A stretch of 64,000 nucleotides of DNA from UMGS1498 sp900552335. Lineage in GTDB: Bacteria > Bacillota_I > Bacilli_A > RF39 > UBA660. Shown here piece by piece: positions 1 to 9,042 of this stretch (positions within the stretch are counted from its first letter, which is position 1; the number at the start of each line of letters is the position of its first letter). The notes beneath the pieces were generated by a model. That model had not been told where the DNA came from, ran no database searches, and saw only the letters and a list, made by a program, of their open reading frames with translations. Location: assembly GCA_902477075.1 (NCBI GenBank), contig CABSFU010000002.1, forward strand, positions 1-64,000, written 5' to 3'. The position numbers were made by a program, and so were the translations under genes.

Positions 1-170
1 GGATTACGAAAGAGAAAGATGAAGAAATGATTAGAAACACTCAGTTATTTAAAGCCAAAGAAGAAGGAATTTTAGAGGTAGCTCAAAAAATGATAAAAGA
101 AAAAGTAGATATTCATGTAATTTCTAAAGTAACAGGTCTTACTATAAAAGAAATAAAAGATTTATATTGA
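1..170 (+). CDS. C-terminal end of Rpn-family (PD-(D/E)XK) nuclease/transposase-like protein, 5' end outside window
   Basis: The frame open from base 3 runs without a stop to TGA at 168-170. The encoded tail has the charged helix (AKEEGILEVAQKMIK) and closing helix-turn-helix-like segment (VISKVTGLTIKEIKDLY) typical of Rpn recombination-promoting nuclease / PD-(D/E)XK transposase-family proteins, which are common in gut Firmicutes. The catalytic domain lies upstream of the window, so activity cannot be judged. The family call rests on the C-terminal pattern only. Confidence 0.6.
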   Translation, partial: ITKEKDEEMIRNTQLFKAKEEGILEVAQKMIKEKVDIHVISKVTGLTIKEIKDLY

Positions 171-231
171 TTTGAGTTGTAAAACAACTTGTATAGCAAG
201 CAGATAAAAATCGATAAATCTTTTTTCTTTA

Positions 232-261
232 TTGTCAAAACATAACGATATATTATATAAT
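232..261 (+). promoter_or_regulatory. Sigma-A promoter of the ABC exporter operon
   Basis: TTGTCA (232-237) and TATAAT (256-261) are separated by 18 bp, about 20 bp upstream of the ATPase start codon. A GAGGAGG ribosome binding site follows at 265-271. Confidence 0.6.
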
Positions 262-281
262 GATGAGGAGGATGTGAGGAC

Positions 282-1178
282 ATGTTAAAGTTAGAAAATG
301 TAACAAAATATTATGGAGATTTTTTAGCGGTAGATAATCTTTCTTTTGAAGTAAAAGAAGGAGAAATATTTGGTTTACTTGGAGTAAATGGAGCAGGTAA
401 AACGACAACTTTTCGTATGATTATGGGACTTTTAGAACCAACTAGTGGTCATATTACTTTGGATGGTAAAAAAATAGACTATAGTGTAACAGATCAAATT
501 GGTTTTTTAACAGAAGAAAGAAGTTTACTAGTTAAATTAACGGTAAAAGAACAAGTCCTTTTTTATGGTACTTTAAAAGGAATGAAAGAAAAAGATATTT
601 TAAAAAGATTAGACAATTTACTAGAAAAATTTGGTGTATCAGAGTATAAAGATAAAAAAATTAAAGAATTATCAAAAGGAAATCAACAAAAAATTCAATT
701 TATTACGGCTATTATCAATGAACCAAAACTATTAATTTTAGATGAACCATTTTCTGGATTAGATCCTTTTAACGTAGAACTATTTAAAAATGAGATTGTA
801 GAGATGTCTAAAAAAGGAAGTATGATTATTTTTTCTTCTCATCGTATGGAACATGTTGAATTATTTTGTAAAAAAATATGTATTATTATGAAAGGAAAAA
901 CCGTTATTTCTGGAGAATTAAAAAAAATAAAAGAAGATTATAATAAGAAAAATATTTTTATTAAAGGAAATGTTACAAAAGAAGAATTAGAACAAATTGA
1001 AGGTGTTTGTGAAGTAGTAGAACATGCTGACGAATGGGAAGTAAAAATCAAAGATGCTTCCATTTGTCAAAATGTTTTTGAAACAATAAAAAATAAAAAA
1101 ATTACAAAATTTGTTTTAGAAGAACCATCTTTAAATGAAATATTTGTATCGAAAGTAGGTGAATCTTTTGAAAAATAA
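282..1178 (+). CDS. ABC transporter ATP-binding protein (NatA-like)
   Basis: Cytoplasmic ATPase of an ABC-2 type exporter. Walker A GVNGAGKTT lies at residues 34-42, the signature LSKGNQQ at about 130-136 and Walker B LLILDEP at about 150-156. An H-loop (SSHRMEH) follows, then a C-terminal extension of about 90 residues (DUF4162-like) common in NatA-type ATPases. The length of 298 aa is normal for this group. It overlaps the permease gene, so translation is probably coupled. The NatA/NatB pair in Bacillus exports sodium, but related pairs export other substrates and nothing here fixes the substrate. Confidence 0.9.
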   Translation: MLKLENVTKYYGDFLAVDNLSFEVKEGEIFGLLGVNGAGKTTTFRMIMGLLEPTSGHITLDGKKIDYSVTDQIGFLTEERSLLVKLTVKEQVLFYGTLKGMKEKDILKRLDNLLEKFGVSEYKDKKIKELSKGNQQKIQFITAIINEPKLLILDEPFSGLDPFNVELFKNEIVEMSKKGSMIIFSSHRMEHVELFCKKICIIMKGKTVISGELKKIKEDYNKKNIFIKGNVTKEELEQIEGVCEVVEHADEWEVKIKDASICQNVFETIKNKKITKFVLEEPSLNEIFVSKVGESFEK

Positions 1179-2481
1179 ATTAGAGTATTTAACTAAAATG
1201 AGTTTAGATAGAAAAATAAAGTCTAAATGGTTTAAAATAGCCAATATTCTATTAGCTGTTTTGATTATTGCCGTATTCAATATTGATTCTATTATTACTT
1301 TTTTTGGCGGTGATTTTAATGAAAAAACAAAATTATACATTATCGATCATACCAATATGTCTTATGATATTTTAAAAGAACAATTAACAACAATTGATAC
1401 AACTTATACAGGAAAAGAAGTTAGTTATGAATTTATATTATCGGATAAAACCTATGAAGAAGAAGTAGAGTCTATTAAAGAAAAAGGCATTTTAATTGAA
1501 ATTAATAATGACGAAAATACTGTTTTAAACGTGAAATTAGTTTCTAATAGTTTTATTGATGCAATTGATTATCAACTTATTACAACTGCTATCAATAATA
1601 CAAAAACATCACTAGCGATAGCTACTTCTAATATTAGTGAAGAAGAGTTAAATAAATTATATGCCCCTGTTTCTATTGAACGAATCGTTTTGGATGAAGA
1701 ACAGAATAGTGAAGAAGAGAATATGTCAATGATCATGACAACCGTTTTTCCAGTTGTAATATTGCCATTCTTTATGTTGGTAATATTCCTAGTTCAAATG
1801 ATAGGTGCCGAGATTAATGATGAAAAAACAACAAGAGGTATGGAAATTATTATTTCCAATGTTTCTCCAAAAGTTCACTTTTTCTCTAAAATGCTAGCTG
1901 GTAATATTTTTGTTATTATGCAAGGTGTTTTATTGTTTCTATATGGTGGTTTAGGATTAGGAACCAGGTATTTGTTAACAGGAGGATCTATTACATCTGG
2001 ACTAGGAGATAACATTGGTGGTATTGTGAATAATGTATTAAGTTCTAATATATCTTCTATGCTTCTTTATGTAATTCCATTTACTTTAATTTTAATGCTT
2101 TTAACTTTTCTTGCTTATAGTTTACTTGCTGGAATTTTAGCTAGTATTACTACAAATGCAGAAGATTTTAATCAATTACAAACTCCAATTATGATTGTTT
2201 TATTGATAGGTTATTATTTAGCTATGATGGCTGGTATGTTTAAGGGAGCATTATTTATTCGTATTTTATCCTATGTACCACTTATTTCGGCTATTTTATC
2301 TCCATCTTTATTAGTGTTAGGTCAAATTGGAATTTTGGATGTAATGGTATCTATTCTAATTATGATTGTATTTATTTATGTATTAATTAAATATGGTCTT
2401 AGAATTTATAAAGTTGGAATTTTAAATTATTCTTCCAAAGATTTATGGAAGAAAATGTTTAAGGCAATGAAAGAAAAATAA
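1168..2481 (+). CDS. ABC-2 type permease (NatB-like)
   Basis: Membrane partner of the preceding ATPase. It has one N-terminal membrane segment, an extracytoplasmic domain of about 150 residues, then five or six C-terminal membrane segments, as in NatB/ABC-2 permeases. The start is ambiguous. GTG at 1159 is in frame, but the SD-like AGGTG (1157-1161) sits 6 bp before TTG at 1168, giving MKNKLEYL, so I chose 1168. Either start overlaps the ATPase stop at 1176-1178. Substrate unknown. Confidence 0.85.
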   Translation: MKNKLEYLTKMSLDRKIKSKWFKIANILLAVLIIAVFNIDSIITFFGGDFNEKTKLYIIDHTNMSYDILKEQLTTIDTTYTGKEVSYEFILSDKTYEEEVESIKEKGILIEINNDENTVLNVKLVSNSFIDAIDYQLITTAINNTKTSLAIATSNISEEELNKLYAPVSIERIVLDEEQNSEEENMSMIMTTVFPVVILPFFMLVIFLVQMIGAEINDEKTTRGMEIIISNVSPKVHFFSKMLAGNIFVIMQGVLLFLYGGLGLGTRYLLTGGSITSGLGDNIGGIVNNVLSSNISSMLLYVIPFTLILMLLTFLAYSLLAGILASITTNAEDFNQLQTPIMIVLLIGYYLAMMAGMFKGALFIRILSYVPLISAILSPSLLVLGQIGILDVMVSILIMIVFIYVLIKYGLRIYKVGILNYSSKDLWKKMFKAMKEK

Positions 2482-2544
2482 CATATTTTTATAAAAAAAT
2501 ACTTATATTTAATAATTATATGATAAAATATAAGTATTAAAGGG

Positions 2545-2580
2545 CTCGTATTAGACTTTAAGTTTAATGCGAGTTTTTTT
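2545..2580 (+). terminator. Intrinsic terminator after the ABC exporter operon
   Basis: A 14-bp stem with G-U pairs (CTCGTATTAGACTT against AAGTTTAATGCGAG) is followed by eight T residues. A second perfect 13-bp inverted repeat lies just upstream (2498-2510 with 2526-2538). Confidence 0.75.
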
Positions 2581-2599
2581 GTATTGGGAGGTATGTTAT

Positions 2600-3016
2600 A
2601 TGGTTAAAAAGAAGAATAAAATGAAGCAAAATCAAATAAAAGAAGCGATTATTTCGGCATATAATGAGATGAATTTAAAAAATCAAAAGGAAAGCTTTAC
2701 TGATGATTCCCTTAAAATGATTATATGTATTCCTTTAAAGTTAATTGTTTTTCTATTTATTATTATAGGTGTGCTTATTATAATCAGTGTTTATGAGATG
2801 TTCTTTTCTGAAAAAATATTTGGATTTTTAGAGAAAATAATAGTTTTTTTAATTGGACTATCATTTTGGGGAACATCAAATGTACTTGCTATTTATTTAA
2901 ACGAAATATGCAATGAGTTAAAGAAAGAAAAAGACTCTCAATATATTTTAGCCTACTTTAATGCTGTTATTGCTTTTTTAGCTTTAATTATATCGTGTAT
3001 CAGTTTATTTAAATAA
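2600..3016 (+). CDS. Small membrane protein, unknown function
   Basis: The 138-aa product has a basic, Lys-rich N-terminus and three predicted hydrophobic helices (about residues 45-65, 82-105 and 118-136). I do not recognise a family. The frame stays open back to 2567, but that start lies inside a terminator hairpin. ATG 2600 has GGGAGG (2586-2591) at 8 bp and is the credible start. It stands alone between the ABC operon and truB. Confidence 0.6.
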   Translation: MVKKKNKMKQNQIKEAIISAYNEMNLKNQKESFTDDSLKMIICIPLKLIVFLFIIIGVLIIISVYEMFFSEKIFGFLEKIIVFLIGLSFWGTSNVLAIYLNEICNELKKEKDSQYILAYFNAVIAFLALIISCISLFK

Positions 3017-3074
3017 TAAAGCAAGCTGTTTAAACTAATGGTAAAATGTGATATACTTTTATTAGGTGAATTGT

Positions 3075-3929
3075 ATGAATGGAGTATTAATCATTGATAA
3101 AGAGAAAAATTATACAAGTAGGGACATTGTTAACATTGTAGGGAAAACACTTCATACAAAAAAAGTAGGGCATACTGGTACATTAGATCCACTAGCAACA
3201 GGAGTTTTAGTCATTTGTGTTGGAAAAGCTACAAAATTAGTGGAATTATTAACAGATCATGATAAAGAATATATTGCTGATATGACTTTTGGAATAGAAA
3301 CGGATACCTTAGATAATATGGGAAAAATTTTGAAAAACGAAGAGAAAATTATTTCAAGGGAAGAAATTTTAGCTGCTTTACAGTTTTATGAAAAAGAATA
3401 TGAACAAGTAGTACCTCTTTATTCAGCCGTTCGTATTCATGGAAAAAAATTATATGAATATGCAAGAGAAAAAGAAGAAGTAAAGCTTCCATCTAGAAAA
3501 GTAAAAATTGAAAAGATAGAATTATTAAAGTATGAAACCATTCATAATCAAACTCATATTCAAATAAAATGCCATGTTTCAAAGGGAACTTATATTAGAA
3601 GTTTAATTCGAGATATTGCTTCCTTTCTTGGTACCAGTGCTGTTATGATAGATTTAAGAAGAACAAGAGTAGGTAATTTTACACTCAATGATGCAATAAC
3701 ATTAAAAGAATTAAATGAAAATAGTAAATTGTTGAAAATAGAAGAAGTTCTATCTTATCCAATTATAACAGTAGATGGTAATCTAGAATTTAAAATTAAA
3801 AATGGTTGTAAAATAGAAAATACTTATAAAGAACAAGTGGTATTATTTAAAAATAAAAATCAAGTTTTAGGATTATATAAAGATGAAAATAGAATGTTAA
3901 AACCTTATAAAATGTTTTACGAGGAGTAG
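3075..3929 (+). CDS. truB: tRNA pseudouridine(55) synthase TruB
   Basis: Forms pseudouridine 55 in the T-loop of tRNAs. The start MNGVLIIDKEKNYTSRDIV and the catalytic motif GHTGTLDPLATG, with nucleophile Asp38, are diagnostic. Further TruB motifs include KEYEQVVPLYSAV, the KGTYIRSLIRDI region and a C-terminal PUA-like part. The 284-aa length is usual. ATG 3075 is chosen over in-frame GTG 3066 because AGGTGA (3064-3069) is correctly spaced for it. The usual neighbours rbfA and ribF are absent. Confidence 0.95.
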   Translation: MNGVLIIDKEKNYTSRDIVNIVGKTLHTKKVGHTGTLDPLATGVLVICVGKATKLVELLTDHDKEYIADMTFGIETDTLDNMGKILKNEEKIISREEILAALQFYEKEYEQVVPLYSAVRIHGKKLYEYAREKEEVKLPSRKVKIEKIELLKYETIHNQTHIQIKCHVSKGTYIRSLIRDIASFLGTSAVMIDLRRTRVGNFTLNDAITLKELNENSKLLKIEEVLSYPIITVDGNLEFKIKNGCKIENTYKEQVVLFKNKNQVLGLYKDENRMLKPYKMFYEE

Positions 3930-3934
3930 GTAGT

Positions 3935-4921
3935 ATGGATATTGTAAAAAAAATTTTGAAGTTTATATTATGGATTGTTGCTTTTCTTTTAACCATTATT
4001 TTAAGTTTGGATATTATTCTTTATAATATTAGAAGTATTAGTTCTAAATTTTTAACAGAAGAAGAAATAAAAAAGGCCATTTCTAGTGTGAATGTATTAG
4101 ATTTATTAAAAGATCAAAACGGAAAAGAAATTGAAAAAGTAACAGAATTAAAACAAGAATTAGTAGATGCAGGTCTTCCAGTAGAAACGGTAGAATCTTT
4201 CATAAATTCAGAACCTGTACAAGAATTAGCTACTTCTTTAACCAAAGAAGCAGTAGATTATGTTTTTTATGGAAAAGAAATAGAAATAAAAGAAATAAAG
4301 GAAGAAGATATTTCTAATTTTATAAGAGACAATACAAAAGTCATTATAAATGAGATGCAGGAACATAATGTTCCAAAAAGTGAACTTTTAACAGAAGAAA
4401 AACAAGAAGAAATTCTAACAAAATTAGAAAGCAAAATACCTTCTATTAAAGAAAAAGTAGAGGTAGTTTCTAATCAATTAAAAGAAGAAATTATGAAAAC
4501 AGATGAATATCAAAAATTAGAAAATTATCAAAGAAAAGTAAATCAATTATTATCTATTATTCAATTTATTTATAGTGATACGGTATCTACTATGATTTGG
4601 ATTATTTTAGCTACTTGTATTGTTGGTATTATTTTAACAAAGATGAGTTTTTATAGTTATTTAAAATGGATTGGATTTGCGAATATATTATCAGGATCAA
4701 TTTTACTTACCATTCATTTTGTCATTCCAAAATTATTTACATATTTAAATAAAATACCTTATGCATTTCAAAATTTATTTACATTCTTATTGAATGATTC
4801 TAGTTCTTTATTTTTAAGTCGTTCTATTCCATATTCCATTATTGGAGCAATTTTGATTTTTTTCAATATTGTAGTTTGGTTTGTATTAGAAAAATTAGAG
4901 GATAAAAAAATTAAATTATAG
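3935..4921 (+). CDS. Membrane-anchored protein with extracytoplasmic helical domain, unknown function
   Basis: The 328-aa product has one N-terminal membrane segment (about residues 8-30), an acidic helical domain of about 170 residues rich in Glu, Lys and Gln, and three C-terminal membrane segments. The topology suggests the middle domain is outside. I do not recognise the family. It begins 6 bp after the truB stop with GAGGAG as ribosome binding site, so it is probably cotranscribed with truB. Confidence 0.65.
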   Translation: MDIVKKILKFILWIVAFLLTIILSLDIILYNIRSISSKFLTEEEIKKAISSVNVLDLLKDQNGKEIEKVTELKQELVDAGLPVETVESFINSEPVQELATSLTKEAVDYVFYGKEIEIKEIKEEDISNFIRDNTKVIINEMQEHNVPKSELLTEEKQEEILTKLESKIPSIKEKVEVVSNQLKEEIMKTDEYQKLENYQRKVNQLLSIIQFIYSDTVSTMIWIILATCIVGIILTKMSFYSYLKWIGFANILSGSILLTIHFVIPKLFTYLNKIPYAFQNLFTFLLNDSSSLFLSRSIPYSIIGAILIFFNIVVWFVLEKLEDKKIKL

Positions 4922-4953
4922 AAGACAATTGTTGATAAAATTCGACAATTTGG

Positions 4954-4982
4954 TTGAAAAAATAAAATAACTTTGGTACAAT
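4954..4982 (+). promoter_or_regulatory. Distal promoter P1 of the polysaccharide operon
   Basis: TTGAAA (4954-4959), 17 bp, TACAAT (4977-4982). Direct repeats GACAATT at 4924-4930 and 4944-4950 sit just upstream and could be an operator. Confidence 0.6.
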
Positions 4983-5012
4983 GTTAGTAGAGAAAAACGG
5001 AGTGAAATGTTT

Positions 5013-5039
5013 GTTTGCTATATGCAAACGGGGGGGGGG
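5013..5039 (+). repeat. Hairpin followed by a 10-G homopolymer tract in the operon leader
   Basis: GTTTGC (5013-5018) and GCAAAC (5024-5029) form a perfect 6-bp stem around TATAT. Ten consecutive G residues follow immediately (5030-5039). In DNA this AT-rich such a run is exceptional. It lies between promoters P1 and P2. Homopolymer G tracts of this length are known slippage sites in phase-variable surface loci; that role here is inferred. Confidence 0.8.
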
Positions 5040-5097
5040 TAATTTTATATACTCCCTTTGTTTATATTTTTAGAATGTAAAGCTAAAAATTGGAAGA

Positions 5098-5126
5098 TTG
5101 ACGATAGAGTTTATTTATTATATACT
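5098..5126 (+). promoter_or_regulatory. Proximal promoter P2 of the polysaccharide operon
   Basis: TTGACG (5098-5103), 17 bp, TATACT (5121-5126), 31 bp before the first start codon. It overlaps the open upstream part of the first gene's frame, which argues that this part is not translated from P2 transcripts. Confidence 0.65.
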
Positions 5127-5157
5127 AGTAATAGCAGGAAAAGTTAGGGTGATTTAC

Positions 5158-5823
5158 ATGAATGAGACCAATGCGGCAGAGGAAACCAAAGATATTGGCA
5201 GGGGATTATCTTATTTAATTCCCAAAAGAATATTAGATATAATAGGTGGCATTGTGGGTTGTATTTTGTTAATTCCTATTACGTTTTTTGTAAAAATAGC
5301 CTACTTGTTAACCGGGGATTTTGGACCAATATTTTATAAACAAGTTAGAATTGGAAAAGACGGAAAATTAATAAAAATTTATAAATTTCGTTCTATGATT
5401 ATGAATGCGGATGAAGTTTTAGAAAAAATGTTAAAAAAAGATGATGATCTAGCAAGAGAGTATAAGAGATATAAAAAACTAGAAAACGATCCTAGAATTA
5501 CAAAAGTAGGAAAATTGATTAGAAATACTTCTATTGATGAATTTCCTCAATTCATTAATGTTTTGAAAGGTGAAATGTCACTTGTTGGACCAAGGCCATA
5601 TTTACCAAGAGAAAAAGAAGATATGGGGGAATATTATAATACTATAATTAAGTGCAAACCTGGAATTACTGGCTATTGGCAAGTGAACGGAAGAAGCGGA
5701 ACTGATTTTATCAAGAGATTAGTTCTAGATGAATACTATTACAATGTTAGATGCTTAGTAATGGATACAAAGATATTACTAAAAACATTTACTAAGGTAT
5801 TTAAAAAAGAAGGAGCAAAATAG
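5158..5823 (+). CDS. Undecaprenyl-phosphate sugar phosphotransferase (bacterial sugar transferase, priming enzyme)
   Basis: Starts polysaccharide repeat-unit synthesis by moving a sugar-1-phosphate from a UDP-sugar to undecaprenyl phosphate. A membrane re-entrant helix (about residues 22-50) precedes the catalytic domain with the family motifs KIYKFRSM, DEFPQFINVLKGEMSLVGPRP and KPGITGYWQVNGRS. At 221 aa it is the short single-helix form. ATG 5158 has AGGGTGA at 8 bp; the frame is open back to 5098 but that part lies in promoter P2. First gene of the operon. The exact sugar cannot be read from sequence. Confidence 0.92.
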   Translation: MNETNAAEETKDIGRGLSYLIPKRILDIIGGIVGCILLIPITFFVKIAYLLTGDFGPIFYKQVRIGKDGKLIKIYKFRSMIMNADEVLEKMLKKDDDLAREYKRYKKLENDPRITKVGKLIRNTSIDEFPQFINVLKGEMSLVGPRPYLPREKEDMGEYYNTIIKCKPGITGYWQVNGRSGTDFIKRLVLDEYYYNVRCLVMDTKILLKTFTKVFKKEGAK

Positions 5824-5851
5824 TTAATATTATATTTATTGGAGTGAAGTT

Positions 5852-6631
5852 ATGAGAAATATTAAAGTTATAGTAGCAACTCATAAACCATATGAGATGC
5901 CACAAGATGAAATGTATATACCATTACATGTTGGAAAAGAAAATAAGAAAGATTTTGGATACAAGGGAGATAATACAGGGGATAATATTTCACTAAAAAA
6001 TCCTTATTTTTGTGAATTAACTGGTTTATATTGGGCATGGAAAAATTTAGATGCAGATTATATAGGGCTTGCACATTATAGAAGACATTTTGTTTCAAAA
6101 AAAATAAATAAAAAAAATTTATTTGACAGTATTTTAACACTTGAAGAAGCAGATAGAATATTGAATGATGTGGATATTATTGTTCCAAATTTGAGAAAAT
6201 ATTATATAGAAAACTTATATTCTCATTATTCAAATACATTGTATGTAGAGCCTCTTGATATAACCGGTAAAATAATTGAAGAAAAGTATCCAGAATATAA
6301 AAATGAATTTGACAAATTACATAAAAGAACTTGTGCACATATGTTTAATATGTTTATTATGAAAAAAGAAAAATTTGATGAATATTGTAATTGGTTGTTC
6401 GATATTTTATTTGAATTGGAAAAAAGAGTCGATAATGACAAATATGATACATTTCATGCAAGATTTTATGGAAGAATATCAGAATTATTGTTAGATGTAT
6501 GGTTAAATACAAATGGTTATTCATATAAGAGTGTAAAAGTCATGAGCATGGAAAAAGTTGATTGGATGGAAAAGGGAACAAGCTTTTTAAAGGCTAAATT
6601 TAAAAAAGAAAAGTATGGAAAAAGTTTTTAA
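5852..6631 (+). CDS. DUF4422 glycosyltransferase
   Basis: A cytoplasmic transferase that extends the lipid-linked repeat unit. The N-terminus (IKVIVATHKPYEMP, then IPLHVG), the segment YFCELTGLYWAWKN and the following GLAHYRRHF are hallmarks of DUF4422, a family found in capsule and exopolysaccharide clusters. The 259-aa length fits. It begins 28 bp after the priming transferase. Donor and linkage are unknown. Confidence 0.85.
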   Translation: MRNIKVIVATHKPYEMPQDEMYIPLHVGKENKKDFGYKGDNTGDNISLKNPYFCELTGLYWAWKNLDADYIGLAHYRRHFVSKKINKKNLFDSILTLEEADRILNDVDIIVPNLRKYYIENLYSHYSNTLYVEPLDITGKIIEEKYPEYKNEFDKLHKRTCAHMFNMFIMKKEKFDEYCNWLFDILFELEKRVDNDKYDTFHARFYGRISELLLDVWLNTNGYSYKSVKVMSMEKVDWMEKGTSFLKAKFKKEKYGKSF

Positions 6632-6652
6632 AAAGAAAGGAGAATTATAAAA

Positions 6653-7975
6653 ATGGGTATAGTATCTCTTATTGCATGTGTTTTTTTTCTATTTTTTTCA
6701 GTTTATGGCGAAAAAAGTAAAATTATCAGTCCTAGTGCTTTATTTTTTTCTTTATGGACATTTATTTTAGTTTTATCAAATTTAAATTTATATGATATTT
6801 ATACACCAACATTTGAATCGTATTTTTTGATATTTTTGATGCTTCTTTTCTTTTTTATTGGGACAAAAATTTCAAAAGTGCTAAAAGGAAAACATGATTT
6901 TAATATCAAAAATACAAACCTTAGATTAAATGAACCAAGAATAAAATATTCTATAATATATTTTTTAAGTATATTGTTAATTATATTTACTGCAATCGAT
7001 TGCATAATTGTTATTAAAAATTATAGTCAAGGAATTCCTATGTCTACAATACGTAGATGGAGAATGGGAACATATGGTGTGGACATTAATCCTATACTTT
7101 CTAGAAGAAGCTTTATGGAAGAGGTTTTTCGTAATGTTATTCTAAATCCATTTGAGCTGTTGCTTCCACCATTGGCAGCGTATTATTTTTTTTCGCCGGA
7201 AAAATCGAAACATAAATATATAATATTGGCATTTTCTATTGTTTCCCTAGCTTTATCTAGCCTTGCTGGAGGCGGTGGAAGATTAGGATTTATTTATTTC
7301 TTTGGTTGCTTTTTCTTATCATTTATTATGAATTATGTTAAATTTAAAAATAAATTTAATTTTAAAAAGTATAAAAAATACATCATCATATTTATGGTTT
7401 TAGGTTTTTTTGCTACGTTTTTATATACTCAGATTAGAACTTCTTCAAGTTTTGTAAAACAGTTATATACATATTTTGCTTTACCACCAACGTTATTGAG
7501 TATTTGGCTTCCAAAAATACAAAACGTTCCTCATACATATGGAATGCTTACTTTATTTGGAATTCATAGCTATTTCTTTAGGGCTTTTCAAACACTTGGA
7601 ATGGATTTTTTTGTTCCAGATATTTATAATACTGCGTATCAATATCTTTTAGATGCTGAAATCTTTTATAAAACTGGTTATGGAGTTGGAAATGCTTTTG
7701 TAACGCCTGTGTATTATTTCTATTTAGATGGTGGTTATTTCTTTGTTTGTTTTGCTTCCTTTATTTTTGGAATTTTATGTAATAATTTTTATGTTAAATT
7801 TATAAATAATTTGAATGTTAAAAATTTTCTTTACTATTGTCTTTTAATGTATGGTGTATTTTTGACATTTATTCGTATTCAAACAGTAATTCCAAGTTAC
7901 ATTATTTCTTTTGTTATGGTTGCCTTCTTCTTTAAAAGAGTAGAAGCAGAAAAAATGGAGGAAACAAAAGAATGA
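6653..7975 (+). CDS. Wzy-like oligosaccharide repeat-unit polymerase
   Basis: A 440-aa integral membrane protein with about 10-12 hydrophobic helices and a large polar loop near residues 120-160 containing clustered arginines (STIRRWRMGTYG). This is the usual look of O-antigen/repeat-unit polymerases. Sequence identity in this family is low, so the call rests on topology, size and context: one Wzx-like flippase and one priming transferase lie in the same operon. It overlaps the next gene by 4 bp (ATGA), indicating coupled translation. Confidence 0.75.
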   Translation: MGIVSLIACVFFLFFSVYGEKSKIISPSALFFSLWTFILVLSNLNLYDIYTPTFESYFLIFLMLLFFFIGTKISKVLKGKHDFNIKNTNLRLNEPRIKYSIIYFLSILLIIFTAIDCIIVIKNYSQGIPMSTIRRWRMGTYGVDINPILSRRSFMEEVFRNVILNPFELLLPPLAAYYFFSPEKSKHKYIILAFSIVSLALSSLAGGGGRLGFIYFFGCFFLSFIMNYVKFKNKFNFKKYKKYIIIFMVLGFFATFLYTQIRTSSSFVKQLYTYFALPPTLLSIWLPKIQNVPHTYGMLTLFGIHSYFFRAFQTLGMDFFVPDIYNTAYQYLLDAEIFYKTGYGVGNAFVTPVYYFYLDGGYFFVCFASFIFGILCNNFYVKFINNLNVKNFLYYCLLMYGVFLTFIRIQTVIPSYIISFVMVAFFFKRVEAEKMEETKE

Positions 7976-9027
7976 AAAAAATTGATTATACATTTATTAT
8001 TCCAGCTTACAATTGTTCTAAAACAGTTGTAAACTGCCTTGATTCTATTGTAGACGATATTATCGATAGTTCTATTCCAAACAATTTATTTGAAATAATT
8101 GTTGTTGAAAATGGCTCAACTGACAACACATCTGATGTAATAGAAAAATATAAAAATGATATGAATAAGAAAGTGGATATAAAATTATTACATTCAGAAA
8201 AAGGTGTTTCAAGAGCAAGAAATTTAGGAATATGTAATTCATCTGGTAAGTATTTAATTTTTGTTGATTCAGATGACATTTGGCTTAAAGGAAGCTTTGA
8301 AAAAATTAGTAATAATGTTGAAGAACAAGATGCTGATTTATTTTTATATAGTTATATAAAGGGTAAAAATATGGATAATTTTTATGATTGTAAGAAAATT
8401 ATTCATAATGAAAATGTTAATACTTTTGATAGTTTAGATAAAAAGAAAAGTTGGATGATTTCAATGCCAACATTGAGAATGCAAGTATGGGCAAAAGTAT
8501 TTAAAAGAGATATTATTGTAAAAAATAAAATTTATTTTGATGAAAATATTAAATATTCCGAAGATTCTGAAATGGTTATTAGATATCTTTCGTGTTGTAA
8601 TAATTTAAACGTATCTTCTTTTCCAATATATAAATATGTTTTATCAGAAAATTCTGTTATGAGGAGTTTTGATGAAAAACGAATAGAACAGTATATAAAT
8701 TCTTTAAGGAAAACATTGAAATTTATGGACAAAAGTAATTTACAGTGTGCTTTAAGTCAATATGTTTTAATACATTTGAATATTATAATGGTTCATGATA
8801 TTTTTATATATGGTAATAATAAAAATATCAAAGAAGATATAAATAAAATGAAAAAAATATTGAAAAATGATGTTTTTTCTAATTCCCTTAAAAATATTTC
8901 TATTGGTAAATGCTTAAATTTTTATTTAACACCAGAATTTTTTCTGAAATGTCATATGTATTTTATGACTGCTGTTATTTGTTATATTAAATCATATAAA
9001 AATCAAATAAAAAGTAGAAAAGTATAG
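7972..9027 (+). CDS. Glycosyltransferase family 2
   Basis: GT-A fold transferase. It has the N-terminal nucleotide-binding strand FIIPAYNC, the segment VENGSTDNTSDVI, the KGVSRARNLGI motif and the metal-binding DSDD at about residues 90-93 (IFVDSDDIW). The C-terminal 150 residues are helical and less conserved. The length of 351 aa is normal. It overlaps the polymerase gene by 4 bp. Donor sugar and linkage cannot be predicted. Confidence 0.9.
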   Translation: MKKIDYTFIIPAYNCSKTVVNCLDSIVDDIIDSSIPNNLFEIIVVENGSTDNTSDVIEKYKNDMNKKVDIKLLHSEKGVSRARNLGICNSSGKYLIFVDSDDIWLKGSFEKISNNVEEQDADLFLYSYIKGKNMDNFYDCKKIIHNENVNTFDSLDKKKSWMISMPTLRMQVWAKVFKRDIIVKNKIYFDENIKYSEDSEMVIRYLSCCNNLNVSSFPIYKYVLSENSVMRSFDEKRIEQYINSLRKTLKFMDKSNLQCALSQYVLIHLNIIMVHDIFIYGNNKNIKEDINKMKKILKNDVFSNSLKNISIGKCLNFYLTPEFFLKCHMYFMTAVICYIKSYKNQIKSRKV

Positions 9028-9042
9028 AAGGGCGTGTATAGG

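Noticed and set aside
2567..2599. Upstream start for the small membrane protein
   Set aside because: It lies in the stem and T-tract of the preceding terminator; ATG 2600 has a proper GGGAGG site.
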